DNA of 64,000 nucleotides. It comes from Streptomyces iranensis. Its GTDB lineage: Bacteria > Actinomycetota > Actinomycetes > Streptomycetales > Streptomycetaceae. The position numbers and the translations under genes were made by a program. The stretch covers positions 1 to 64,000 of the forward strand of contig NZ_JAGGLR010000008.1 of assembly GCF_017874715.1 (NCBI RefSeq), given 5' to 3'. Positions within the stretch are counted from its first letter, which is position 1. Each line of letters begins with the position of its first letter. The notes beneath the pieces were generated by a model. The model saw nothing but the letters and a program-made list of their open reading frames with translations. It searched no databases and was not told where the DNA came from. Below, piece by piece: positions 25,044 to 33,075 of the stretch.

Positions 25044-25606
25044 CGACGCCAGAGACGATCACGGTTGAGCGCATGGATGGTGCCGCTGCGGCGCGGGCTG
25101 AGGACGCGTTCACTCTGGTCTATGCCGAGGCGTTCGCCGAACCGCCATACGACAAGACTTCGGACTCAGTTGACGCGAACTTCCGGCGGTTCCGCTCGCA
25201 GGTCCGGAAGAAGACCTTCTCAGCAGCACTCGCCCGCACGGGCGACGGTGAGCCGGTCGGCATCGCCTATGGCTATCCGCTGAGCCCGAGCACCGGCTGG
25301 TGGAACCGGCTCACCACGCCCGTGGACGACGAGCTGCGCCGTGAGGACGGGTGGCGGACGTTCGGGCTGATGGAGCTCGCCGTACGGGCCCCGTGGCGCC
25401 GTCTGGGGGTGGCGCGCCGGATGCACGAGGCGGTGCTCGCCGACACCATGGTGGAGCGCGCGCTGCTCAACGCGCGGCCGGACGTCGGGGCCGCGCAGGC
25501 CGCGTACCGGTCGTGGGGGTACCGCAAGGTGGGGGAGGCCCGCCCGTGGGAGGGCGCGGTGCTGCATGACGTGATGGTGCTCGACCTACGCGGATCGGGC
25601 GGGTAG
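25040..25606 (+). CDS. GNAT-family N-acetyltransferase
   Basis: The 188-residue product has the GNAT fold signatures: MELAVRAPWRRLGVARRMHEAV (beta4 and the acetyl-CoA loop with R-x2-G-x-A) and ARPDVGAAQAAYRSWGYRKVGEA (motif B). The substrate is unknown. It starts within the regulator's stop (ATGA). Its last three codons and stop fall inside the right inverted repeat, so the repeat reaches the coding sequence. Confidence 0.85.
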   Translation: MTTPETITVERMDGAAAARAEDAFTLVYAEAFAEPPYDKTSDSVDANFRRFRSQVRKKTFSAALARTGDGEPVGIAYGYPLSPSTGWWNRLTTPVDDELRREDGWRTFGLMELAVRAPWRRLGVARRMHEAVLADTMVERALLNARPDVGAAQAAYRSWGYRKVGEARPWEGAVLHDVMVLDLRGSGG

Positions 25607-25800
25607 CCGCGGGACGGCGGGAGGGGGCGGGGTCGCAGGGGTGGTGTCCTGGACGCTTACGTGTATTTGTGGCGCCGATCTCCGGCCCACGCAAGCCCCC
25701 GGCCAATGGCGCCGTAAATATACGGTCCAGGGCGCCGCCCCGGAGGCCCCGCCCCCGGCACCACCCACGCACCCCGGCGCACCACCCACGCACCCGCACC
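25598..25800. repeat. right copy of ~200-bp inverted repeat
   Basis: This is the inverted partner of 22237-22440. It begins inside the 3' end of the GNAT gene and ends next to a 9-bp tandem repeat. Like the left copy it occupies a 3'-to-3' gap, here between the GNAT gene and nnr. The same internal hairpin is present (GTGTATTTGTGGCGCC and GGCGCCGTAAATATACG). I see no obvious target-site duplication outside the pair. Confidence 0.9.
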
Positions 25801-25869
25801 CCGCGGACCCCGCGGACCCCGCGGACCCCGCGGACCCCGCGGACCCCGCGGACCCCGCGGACCCCGCGG
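25799..25869. repeat. 9-bp tandem repeat (CCCCGCGGA)
   Basis: About eight head-to-tail copies of CCCCGCGGA run up to the nnr stop codon at 25875. They are perfect copies, so copy number is likely to vary by slippage. The block lies immediately outside the right inverted repeat. Confidence 0.9.
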
Positions 25870-25874
25870 AACCC

Positions 25875-27338
25875 TCAGGCCAGCACGTCCCGCCACGTGT
25901 CCGTCAGCGCCGTCGACACGTCGTACGCGGCGATGGGCGCGCCATGCGGGGCCGTGGTGCGGCGGGCGGCGAGGCCGTGGAGGTAGGCGCCGACCGAGGC
26001 CGCGTCGCGGGCGGGGAGGCCCGTGGCGAGCAGGGAGCCGATCAGGCCGGACAGCACATCGCCGCTGCCCGCCGTGGCCAGCCAGCCGACGCCGGTGGGG
26101 TTGACGCGTACCGGCTGGTGCTCGGCGGCGATCAGCGTGGTCGACCCCTTCAGCAGCACGGTCGCGCCGTAGCGCTCGGACAGTGCCCGTACGGCGGCCA
26201 GCCGGCCCGCCTCGACCTCCTCGCGGCTCACGCCGAGCAGCGCCGCCGCCTCGCCCGCATGTGGGGTGAGGACCGTGGCCGCCTCGCGTTTGCGCAGGTC
26301 ACTGTCGGTGGGCAGCAGATGGAGCCCATCGGCGTCGACCAGGACCGGGACATCGGAGGCGAGGACGTCCTCCAGGGAGTGCCGGGCCGCCGCGCCGTCG
26401 CCGAGGCCGGGGCCGACGACCCACGACTGGACCCGGCCCGCCTTGGCCGGGGGCCCGGAGTGGACGAGGGTCTCGGGGAAGCGCGCGATGACGGTGTCGG
26501 CCCCGGGGCCGACGTAGCGCACGGCCCCCGCACCGCCTCGCAGCGCGCCCGAGACGGCCAGCACGGCCGCGCCCGGGTAGCGGGCGGAGCCCGCGACCAC
26601 GCCCACCACGCCGCGCCGGTACTTGTCGCTCTCCGCCGAGGGCCTGGGCAGCAGCGCCGCCACGTCCTCGTGCTGCAGCGCCGCCACGTCGGGGTCGGCC
26701 GGGAGGTGCGCGTCCAGGCCGATGTCGACCAGCCGCAGGGCGCCCGCGTGGGTGCGGGCGGGGTCGATGAGCAGCCCCGGCTTGTACGTGCCGAAGGTGA
26801 TCGTGGCGTCCGCGCGTACGGCGGAGCCGCGCACCTCGCCCGTGTCGGCGTCGACCCCGCTGGGCAGGTCCACGGCGACGAGGGTGCCGCGCACCGCCCG
26901 GACCAGCCGCTCCGCGTCGGGCCGCAGCCCGCCCTTGCCGCCGATGCCGACGATGCCGTCGACGACGAGATCGGCGCGGGCGACGATCGCCTCGGCGTCA
27001 CCGGTCGCCTCGCCTCCGCCGCCAACGGCGGCCACCCGCCCGCCCGCCGCCCGCAAGGCGGCGAGGCCGCCCCCGTGCGCCCGGTCGGGGTTGAGCAGTA
27101 CCGCCGTGACGCCCGCGCCGCGGCGGGCCAGGCGGGCGCCCGCGTAGAGCGCGTCGCCGCCGTTGTCGCCGCTGCCGACGAGCAGGGCCACCCGGGAGCC
27201 GTACACCCGGCCCAGCAGATCGGCGCACGCGGCCGCGAGTCCCGCCGCCGCGCGCTGCATGAGTGCTCCTTCGGGCAGCCGTGCCATCAGCTCGCGCTCG
27301 GCGGCCCGTACGGTCTCGACGCTGTAGGCAATCCTCAT
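25875..27338 (-). CDS. nnr: bifunctional NAD(P)H-hydrate epimerase / ADP-dependent dehydratase
   Basis: The enzyme repairs damaged NAD(P)H hydrates. The N-terminal half (1-210) is the YjeF epimerase domain with VGSGDNGGDALYAGARL and VDGIVGIGGKGGL. The C-terminal half (about 220-487) is the ribokinase-like dehydratase with LTPHAGEAAALLG and TAGSGDVLSGLIGSLLA. ATGs at 27338 and 27344 are possible; MRIAYSVETVR fits the family. It is divergent from alr. The TGA lies six bases from the tandem repeat. Confidence 0.94.
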   Translation of the reverse strand: MRIAYSVETVRAAERELMARLPEGALMQRAAAGLAAACADLLGRVYGSRVALLVGSGDNGGDALYAGARLARRGAGVTAVLLNPDRAHGGGLAALRAAGGRVAAVGGGGEATGDAEAIVARADLVVDGIVGIGGKGGLRPDAERLVRAVRGTLVAVDLPSGVDADTGEVRGSAVRADATITFGTYKPGLLIDPARTHAGALRLVDIGLDAHLPADPDVAALQHEDVAALLPRPSAESDKYRRGVVGVVAGSARYPGAAVLAVSGALRGGAGAVRYVGPGADTVIARFPETLVHSGPPAKAGRVQSWVVGPGLGDGAAARHSLEDVLASDVPVLVDADGLHLLPTDSDLRKREAATVLTPHAGEAAALLGVSREEVEAGRLAAVRALSERYGATVLLKGSTTLIAAEHQPVRVNPTGVGWLATAGSGDVLSGLIGSLLATGLPARDAASVGAYLHGLAARRTTAPHGAPIAAYDVSTALTDTWRDVLA

Positions 27339-27459
27339 GCCCATAGTCTCCCGAACTGAGGGCACTCCTTGCGTGGAAGCGAGGCACTCCGTGCGTAGAT
27401 GCGCAGAAGCGCAGAAGCACACACTCCGGTCGGGGGACGGGCCTGAGAGACTGACGGAG
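27339..27459. promoter_or_regulatory. nnr-alr divergent promoter region
   Basis: The 121-base gap contains a direct repeat: GGCACTCCTTGCGTGG at 27361 and GGCACTCCGTGCGTAG at 27383, 22 bases apart, then GCGCAGAA-GCGCAGAA. Two sites on the same helical face suggest a regulator-binding region, but no known consensus is recognised. Confidence 0.4.
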
Positions 27460-28614
27460 ATGGACGAGACACCGATGCGCGCCCGTGCTGTGGTCGATCT
27501 GGCCGCCCTACGGGCCAACGTGAGGGCGCTGCGCGCCGCGGCACCCACGGCCGAGCTGATGACCGTGGTCAAGTCGGACGCCTATGGCCACGGCATGGTC
27601 CCGTGCGCGCGCGCCGCCCGCGCGGCGGGCGCTGACTGGCTGGGCGCGGCCACGCCGGAGGAGGCGTTCGCGCTGCGGGCGGCGGGGGACACGGGTCGGC
27701 TGATGTGCTGGCTGTGGACGCCCGGCGGCCCCTGGCGGCGGGCCGTCGAGGCGGACATCGACGTCTCGGCCAGCGGGCTGTGGGCGCTGCGCGAGGCCGT
27801 CGCCGCGGCCCGCGCGTGCGGACGTACCGCGCGGCTGCACCTGAAGGCGGACACCGGGCTCGGCCGCAACGGCTGCCAGCCCGCCGACTGGCCCGCCCTG
27901 GTCGCCGAGGCCCGCGCCGCCGAGGCGGAAGGGGCCATCCGGGTGACGGGGCTGTGGTCCCACTTCGCGTGTGCGGACGAGCCGGGCCATCCGTCCATCG
28001 CCGCCCAGCTGTCGGTCTTCCGCGAGATGGTGGCGCACGCCGAACAGGCGGGGCTGCGGCCGGAGGTGCGCCACATCGCCAACTCACCGGCGACCCTGAC
28101 CGTGCCCGAGTCGCACTTCGACCTCGTCCGGACCGGCATCTCCACCTATGGCATCTGCCCGAGCCCCGAACTCGGCACGGCCGCCGACTTCGGACTGCGC
28201 CCGGTAATGACGCTGTCCGCCGCGCTCGCCTCCGTGAAGCGGGTGCCGGGCGGGCACGGCGTCTCCTACGGGCACCGCTATGTGACCCCCGGCGAGACGA
28301 CCCTCGCGCTGGTGCCCGTCGGCTACGGGGACGGCATCCCGCGCCATGCCTCGGGCACCGGCCCGGTACTGGTCGCGGGAAAGTGGCGGACCATCGCGGG
28401 CACGGTCGCCATGGACCAGTTCGTTGTGGATCTGGGCGGCGACACCGCCGCCCCGGGGGACGAGGCGGTGCTGTTCGGTCCGGGGGACCGGGGCGAGCCG
28501 ACCGTCGAGGACTGGGCGCGGGCCGTGGGCTCGATCGGCTACGAGATCGTGACCAGGATCTCGGCCCGTATTCCCCGCGTTTATGTAGGTGAGGACGGGG
28601 GCACAGGGAACTGA
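27460..28614 (+). CDS. alr: alanine racemase
   Basis: Alr is the PLP enzyme that makes D-alanine for peptidoglycan. The 384-residue product has the PLP lysine motif VVKSDAYGHG near residue 40, the TIM-barrel segment HLKADTGLGRNGC, and the catalytic tyrosine in SYGHRY of the C-terminal domain, followed by PVGYGDGIPR and AMDQFVVDL. The ATG at 27460 follows GACGGAG. It is two bases from the next gene, so co-transcription is likely. Confidence 0.95.
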   Translation: MDETPMRARAVVDLAALRANVRALRAAAPTAELMTVVKSDAYGHGMVPCARAARAAGADWLGAATPEEAFALRAAGDTGRLMCWLWTPGGPWRRAVEADIDVSASGLWALREAVAAARACGRTARLHLKADTGLGRNGCQPADWPALVAEARAAEAEGAIRVTGLWSHFACADEPGHPSIAAQLSVFREMVAHAEQAGLRPEVRHIANSPATLTVPESHFDLVRTGISTYGICPSPELGTAADFGLRPVMTLSAALASVKRVPGGHGVSYGHRYVTPGETTLALVPVGYGDGIPRHASGTGPVLVAGKWRTIAGTVAMDQFVVDLGGDTAAPGDEAVLFGPGDRGEPTVEDWARAVGSIGYEIVTRISARIPRVYVGEDGGTGN

Positions 28615-28616
28615 CC

Positions 28617-29840
28617 ATGGGCGACGAGACCACGGCCGTCAGCACGGCAGAGATGGCGACACGAGTCGCGGCGGGGGCCACAGCCGTGAGCTGGCGCCGG
28701 GGTGCCGGATTCGCGGGTGCCGCGATCGGTGTGCTGGCGGCGGGGGCGGCGGCGGGTGTCGCGCTCGAGCGGCTGACGGTCGGCCGCGGCGTACGGCGCA
28801 AGGCGCGGCTGGCCCTGGACGCCGAGGGCCCGTACGGCACGCTGCGCGGCACCCCGGGGACGGCGGTCGCCGACGACGGCACCGAGATCTACTACGAGGT
28901 CGAGGAGATGCGGGAGAACGCCGCCGCGCCCTCGCCCCGGCGCAAGCGGCGGTTCGGGCGCCGCGCCCCCACCCCCGTCACCATGATCTTCAGCCATGGC
29001 TACTGCCTGGCCCAGGACTCCTGGCACTTCCAGCGCTCCGCGCTGCCCGGGGTGGTCCGCACCGTCTACTGGGACCAGCGCTGCCACGGCCGCTCGGCGC
29101 GCGGCTGCGCCCAGGCGGACGGCGAGGCGATCAGCATCGACCAGCTCGGCCGCGATCTGAAGACGGTGATCGACGCGACGGCGCCCGAGGGGCCGCTGGT
29201 GCTCGTCGGCCACTCCATGGGCGGCATGACGATGATGGCGCTGGCCGCGCAGTATCCCGACCTGATCCGCGAGCGCGTGATCGGCGCGGCCTTCATCAGC
29301 ACCTCGGCTGGCCGGCTGGGCGAGGTCAGCTTCGGCCTCCCGGTGGTCGGGGTGAACGCGGTGCGGCGGGTGCTGCCCGGGTTGCTGAAGGCGCTGGGCT
29401 GGCAGGCCGACCTGGTCGAGCGGGGGCGGCGGGCGACCGCGGACTTGTTCGCGGGGCTGATCAAGCGCTATTCGTTCGGCTCGAAGGATGTGGACCCGGG
29501 GGTCGCGCGGTTCGCCGAGCGGCTGATCGAGGCCACGCCGATCGATGTGGTCGCGGAGTTCTACCCGGCGTTCATCGCCCACGACAAGGCGGCCGCGCTG
29601 CCGCACTTCGACGGCCTGCCGGTGCTGGTGCTCGCGGGCGACAAGGACCTGATCACCCCGATGGAACACAGCGAGGCAATCGCGGAACTGCTTCCGGGCG
29701 CCGAGCTGGTGATCCTCGAGGAGGCCGGACACCTGGTGATCCTCGAGCACCCGGAGGTGGTCAACGGCCACCTGACGGAGTTGCTCATCCGGTCGGTGGA
29801 CGGGGTCGGCGACCGGGCGCGGCGGGGCGTGACGGGCTGA
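28617..29840 (+). CDS. alpha/beta hydrolase with N-terminal membrane segment
   Basis: The 407-residue product has a hydrophobic segment near residues 33-55 (AGFAGAAIGVLAAGAAAGVAL) and an alpha/beta hydrolase domain with the oxyanion region FSHGYCLAQDSW, nucleophile elbow VGHSMGGMTM (Ser near 200), acid in LAGDKDLITP and histidine in EAGHLVILEHP. It is a conserved Streptomyces neighbour of alr and tsaE. The substrate is unknown; the membrane anchor suggests a lipid-related role, which is inference. Confidence 0.88.
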   Translation: MGDETTAVSTAEMATRVAAGATAVSWRRGAGFAGAAIGVLAAGAAAGVALERLTVGRGVRRKARLALDAEGPYGTLRGTPGTAVADDGTEIYYEVEEMRENAAAPSPRRKRRFGRRAPTPVTMIFSHGYCLAQDSWHFQRSALPGVVRTVYWDQRCHGRSARGCAQADGEAISIDQLGRDLKTVIDATAPEGPLVLVGHSMGGMTMMALAAQYPDLIRERVIGAAFISTSAGRLGEVSFGLPVVGVNAVRRVLPGLLKALGWQADLVERGRRATADLFAGLIKRYSFGSKDVDPGVARFAERLIEATPIDVVAEFYPAFIAHDKAAALPHFDGLPVLVLAGDKDLITPMEHSEAIAELLPGAELVILEEAGHLVILEHPEVVNGHLTELLIRSVDGVGDRARRGVTG

Positions 29841-29946
29841 CGGACGGTACCCCCCTGCCCGGCCGTTCCGGCGGCCCGGCCGGGGCGTTCGGGGTGGCCG
29901 CACGCTGGTCCGCGGCGGGCTTTTCGGGCCCGTACCATCGGCGAGT

Positions 29947-30465
29947 ATGGACGTAGGCACGCGCATCACCGTCACCTCTCCCGACCAGATGCGGGACCTG
30001 GGCCGCAGACTCGCCAAGCTGCTGCGCCCCGGCGATCTGGTGCTGCTCACCGGTGAACTCGGCGCGGGCAAGACGACCCTGACGCGGGGCCTCGGCGAGG
30101 GCCTCGGCGTCCGGGGCGCCGTCACCTCGCCCACCTTCGTGATCGCCCGGGTGCACCCCTCGCTGGGCGACGGCCCGCCGCTGGTCCATGTCGACGCCTA
30201 CCGGCTGAACGGCGGCCTCGACGAGATGGAGGACCTGGACCTCGATGTCTCCCTGCCCGATTCGGTGGTGGCCGTGGAGTGGGGCGAGGGCAAGGTCGAG
30301 GAGCTGGCGGAGGACCGGCTGCATGTGGTGATCCAGCGGACGGTGGGCAGCGACATGGCCGTCACGGACACGATGGCCGCCGACGTGGACGACGTACGGG
30401 ACGTGGTGGTGACGGGCGTGGGCACCCGCTGGGCGGGGGAGGACCTGGCGTCGCTCGCGGGGTAG
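29947..30465 (+). CDS. tsaE: tRNA threonylcarbamoyladenosine biosynthesis ATPase TsaE
   Basis: TsaE is the ATPase of the bacterial t6A complex with TsaB and TsaD. The 172-residue product has Walker A GELGAGKTTLTRG, the SPTFVIARVH segment and VDAYRLNGG, with the acidic VEWGEGK motif. A C-terminal stretch (about 125-172) is variable. tsaB and tsaD are 1.3-3 kb downstream on the same strand, so the pathway is clustered with three small genes in between. Confidence 0.94.
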   Translation: MDVGTRITVTSPDQMRDLGRRLAKLLRPGDLVLLTGELGAGKTTLTRGLGEGLGVRGAVTSPTFVIARVHPSLGDGPPLVHVDAYRLNGGLDEMEDLDLDVSLPDSVVAVEWGEGKVEELAEDRLHVVIQRTVGSDMAVTDTMAADVDDVRDVVVTGVGTRWAGEDLASLAG

Positions 30466-30672
30466 TGCGGCGGGCCGGCGCCGCCGGGTGGCGCTACCCG
30501 GTCAAACGGTCAAGCCGCTGGTAGAGCTCGCGTGCAGATGCCGCGTAGTTTCCGACAAGCCGTCGGCATGCTGTTGCATTCCGGGCATCACCCGTGGTCA
30601 CATGGGGGGAGGAAGCGTGGGTTAGGTCTACCTAACTCCGCTCGACTGCCCCAGGACCCTCAGGAGGCATCC
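30466..30672. promoter_or_regulatory. spacer upstream of small ORF
   Basis: The 207-base gap holds no gene. It contains TTAGGTCTACCTAACT (30622-30637), a short palindrome around TTAGGT/ACCTAA. TTAGGTtagcctAA-like sequences bind DtxR-type iron repressors in actinobacteria, so a DmdR1 site is conceivable here, though only partly matched. A perfect AGGAGG (30662-30667) serves the next gene. Confidence 0.45.
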
Positions 30673-30858
30673 ATGTCGGCCCACGACCCTGTGGCCGGGA
30701 CCGGCGCCGCGCGCGACGACCGGTCACCGTCGATGTCGGAGCTCCTGGCGGCGTGTGCGGCGGCGAGCGCGGTCTCGACGCCTCCGCGGCCGGCCGAGGA
30801 GGAGACGTCGGCGTCCGTCGAGCCCGAGGCGGATGACGAGGAGCGGGACGCGGCGTAG
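30673..30858 (+). CDS. small acidic protein of unknown function
   Basis: The ATG at 30673 follows AGGAGG with 5-base spacing and gives 61 residues. It has a short helical core (SMSELLAACAAASAVST) flanked by disordered Pro/Glu/Asp-rich sequence. Codon bias and the ideal ribosome binding site support expression. No motif is known to me. It sits between tsaE and an oppositely oriented gene. Confidence 0.7.
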   Translation: MSAHDPVAGTGAARDDRSPSMSELLAACAAASAVSTPPRPAEEETSASVEPEADDEERDAA

Positions 30859-30866
30859 CCGCGCAG

Positions 30867-30950
30867 GGCTACGTCATTCGGGTGCGTCATCCGGCTACGC
30901 CATTCGGGTGCGTCATCCAGGTGCGTAATCCCGCTGCGTCATCCAGGTCT
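30867..30950. repeat. degenerate 13-bp tandem repeats
   Basis: About six imperfect units related to GGGTGCGTCATCC (variants GGCTACGCCATTC, AGGTGCGTAATCC, CGCTGCGTCATCC) fill the 3'-to-3' gap between the 61-residue gene and the 188-residue gene on the other strand. Confidence 0.8.
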
Positions 30951-30966
30951 GACCCGGCCGGGTCCG

Positions 30967-31533
30967 CTAGGGGACGACGATCACCTTCATGTCGACCTGA
31001 GCGAACTCCCACATCGCCGTACCGTCCGCCCGGCTTTCCCGGACGGCTCCGGTCCGCTTGCGCGCGTTCGGGTCCGGCATCGACCCGTCCACGGCCGCGC
31101 TGAATCCGAACACGACGCCCCCTTCCGAGTGGAAGACGACGACGTGCTCGACCTGCACTCCGTCCGATCCGACCCCGCCCTTGTTGCGCGAGGTCACCGT
31201 GTAGGTCCCCGGGTTGGGGCTGGCCGGGCTGGGGCCCACCTCGAAGGTGCGGCTCGCCTTGCCGTCGGCGCCGACCAGCCAGACCCGCTTGTCGCCGAGG
31301 GCGTAGACGACCCGTACGCCGCTGCCGGAGCGGGCGGGAAGGGCGGTGGACTTCTTCTTCGACCCCGCGTCGTCCTTGTCCTTCTTCTTGGACTCGGCGG
31401 AGTGCGACCCCGGCCGGGCCTGGGTCGGATGGTCGGGCGCGGTCGCGGCGGCCTGGTAGCCGAGGAACCCGACGACGCCCAGTGCGGCGGCGGTGAGTAC
31501 GGCCACAGCTGGCCCGGTACTGCTCCTTGGCAC
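30967..31533 (-). CDS. exported or membrane-anchored protein of unknown function
   Basis: The 188-residue product has an N-terminal hydrophobic segment (GPAVAVLTAAALGVVGFLGY, about 7-26), a lysine-rich linker (KKKDKDDAGSKKK) and a small beta-rich domain (VRVVYALGDKRVWLVGADG, NPGTYTVTSRNKGG). The domain reminds me of short extracytoplasmic parts of Streptomyces wall proteins; there is no L,D-transpeptidase catalytic motif. It is divergent from tsaB. Confidence 0.72.
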   Translation of the reverse strand: MPRSSTGPAVAVLTAAALGVVGFLGYQAAATAPDHPTQARPGSHSAESKKKDKDDAGSKKKSTALPARSGSGVRVVYALGDKRVWLVGADGKASRTFEVGPSPASPNPGTYTVTSRNKGGVGSDGVQVEHVVVFHSEGGVVFGFSAAVDGSMPDPNARKRTGAVRESRADGTAMWEFAQVDMKVIVVP

Positions 31534-31655
31534 GGCGGCTTCCCTCTCCTGCGGTCAGTACGTGCTGACGGCCCGTACACACTTACGGTGACGGTAGCAC
31601 CGGCGCCCGCCGCCCGGCCGCGCTCCGGGCGTCCGGTGGCCGAGCTGTTCCACCG

Positions 31656-31735
31656 TCGGTACGAAAGCGCGTACCGAGGCCGGTACGAGAGGCGGTACCG
31701 GCTTCGGTTCCAGGGCCGGTACCGAGGCCGGTACG
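31656..31735. repeat. GGTACC-type repeat cluster upstream of tsaB
   Basis: Six GTAC-centred units (CGGTACGA, CGTACCGAGGCCGGTACG, GCGGTACCGG, CCGGTACCGAGGCCGGTACGG) lie in 80 bases; the 18-base block ending CCGAGGCCGGTACG is present twice (near 31670 and 31720). Many self-complementary foldings are possible just before the tsaB start. Confidence 0.75.
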
Positions 31736-31771
31736 GAAGAACGACCTCCCGGCGCGCCGTAGGCTGTTCTC

Positions 31772-32440
31772 GTGCTGTTGCTCGCTCTTGATACCGCCAC
31801 CCCCGCCGTGACCGTCGCCCTGCACGACGGCTCCGCAGTGCTCGCCGAGTCCGCCGACGTGGACGCCCGGCGCCACGGCGAGCTCCTGCTGCCCGCCGTG
31901 CACCGGACGCTGAAAGCCGCGGGCACCGAGCTGGGCGCGGTGACGGAGATCGTCGTCGGCGCCGGCCCCGGCCCGTACACCGGACTGCGCGTGGGCCTGG
32001 TGACCGCGGCCACCTTCGGGTCGGCGCTCGGCGTCCCCGTCCACGGGCTGTGCACGCTGGACGGGATCGCGTACGCCGCCGGGCAGGCCGGTCTGGAAGG
32101 CCCCTTCGTCGTGGCCACGGACGCGCGGCGCAAGGAGGTCTACTGGGCGCGTTACGACGACGCCCGCACCCGCGTCACCGAGCCCGCCGTCGACCACCCC
32201 GCCGATCTCGCCGAGCGGGTGGCCGGGCTGCCCGCGGTCGGCGCGGGCGCGCTGCTCTATCCGGCGGCCTTCGCCGACGTACCGCCCGGGATGCCGGAGC
32301 ACCAGTCGGCCGGGGCGCTCGCCTCGCTCGCCGTCGAGAAGCTGGCGCGCGGCGAGGAGCTGCCGCCGCCCCGGCCGCTGTATCTGCGCCGCCCCGATGC
32401 GAAGGTGCCCGCCAACTACAAGGTGGTCACCCCGAGGTGA
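31772..32440 (+). CDS. tsaB: tRNA threonylcarbamoyladenosine biosynthesis protein TsaB
   Basis: TsaB is the catalytically inactive partner of TsaD in t6A synthesis. The 222-residue product has the ASKHA-fold start LLLALDTATPAVTVAL, the VGAGPGPYTGLRVGL loop and no HxxxH metal motif, distinguishing it from TsaD. A GTG start is used. Its stop overlaps the rimI start by four bases (GTGA), beginning the coupled tsaB-rimI-tsaD run. Confidence 0.93.
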   Translation: MLLLALDTATPAVTVALHDGSAVLAESADVDARRHGELLLPAVHRTLKAAGTELGAVTEIVVGAGPGPYTGLRVGLVTAATFGSALGVPVHGLCTLDGIAYAAGQAGLEGPFVVATDARRKEVYWARYDDARTRVTEPAVDHPADLAERVAGLPAVGAGALLYPAAFADVPPGMPEHQSAGALASLAVEKLARGEELPPPRPLYLRRPDAKVPANYKVVTPR

Positions 32441-33075
32441 CCGGCACCGGCACGACCGTGACCCTGCGCGAGATGCGCTGGTGGGACCTGGAGCGGGTGA
32501 TGGAGCTCGAGGAGGAGCTGTTCCCCGAGGACGCCTGGTCGCGGGGGATGTTCTGGTCCGAGCTCGCCCATGCCCGGGGCGGGGACGCCACCCGTCACTA
32601 TGTGGTGGCGGAGGACGGGCCCCGGCTGGTCGGGTACGCCGGGCTCGCGGTCGTCGACCGCACCGGCGACGTCCAGACCATCGCCGCCGCCCGCGACCAA
32701 TGGGGCACCGGCCTCGGCGCCCGCCTCCTCACCGACCTCCTTACGGCCGCCACCGCCTTCGAGTGCCGTGAGGTACTGCTGGAGGTGCGGGTGGACAACG
32801 CTCGCGCCCAGCGGCTGTACGAGCGCTTCGGCTTCGAACCCATCGGCATACGCAAGGGGTACTACCAGCCCGGCAATGTGGACGCCCTGGTCATGCGGCT
32901 GGCCGACCCGGCGACGGCGAGCGCGGCGACGGCGAGTGCGGCGACGGTGAGCGCCGCGACGACCGCGAACGGCGAGCCCGGCGAGCCCATCGAACCCACG
33001 GCGGCGAACACGGCATCCACCGCGCACACAGCGAACCCCGCGACCTCAGTACAAGGAACCGAGACCCATGGCTGA
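32437..33075 (+). CDS. rimI: ribosomal-protein-alanine N-acetyltransferase RimI, with low-complexity tail
   Basis: RimI acetylates the N-terminal alanine of ribosomal protein S18. Residues 1-150 are a complete GNAT domain (WWDLERVMELEEELFPEDAW, DQWGTGLGARLLTDLL, VRVDNARAQRLYERFGF, RKGYY). After LVMRLADP comes a 55-60-residue tail of Ala/Thr/Ser/Glu with repeated TASAA units, unusual for the ~160-residue family. The gene overlaps tsaD by eight bases, so the tail is coding up to the next gene. Confidence 0.9.
   Translation: MTGTGTTVTLREMRWWDLERVMELEEELFPEDAWSRGMFWSELAHARGGDATRHYVVAEDGPRLVGYAGLAVVDRTGDVQTIAAARDQWGTGLGARLLTDLLTAATAFECREVLLEVRVDNARAQRLYERFGFEPIGIRKGYYQPGNVDALVMRLADPATASAATASAATVSAATTANGEPGEPIEPTAANTASTAHTANPATSVQGTETHG

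Noticed and set aside
22118..25874. Integrative element with att sites
   Set aside because: No integrase, excisionase or tRNA gene is present, and no direct att-like repeats were seen, only inverted ones.
25641..27359. Plus-strand open frame opposite nnr
   Set aside because: It is the antisense shadow of nnr and runs through the 9-bp tandem repeat (as PAD repeats).
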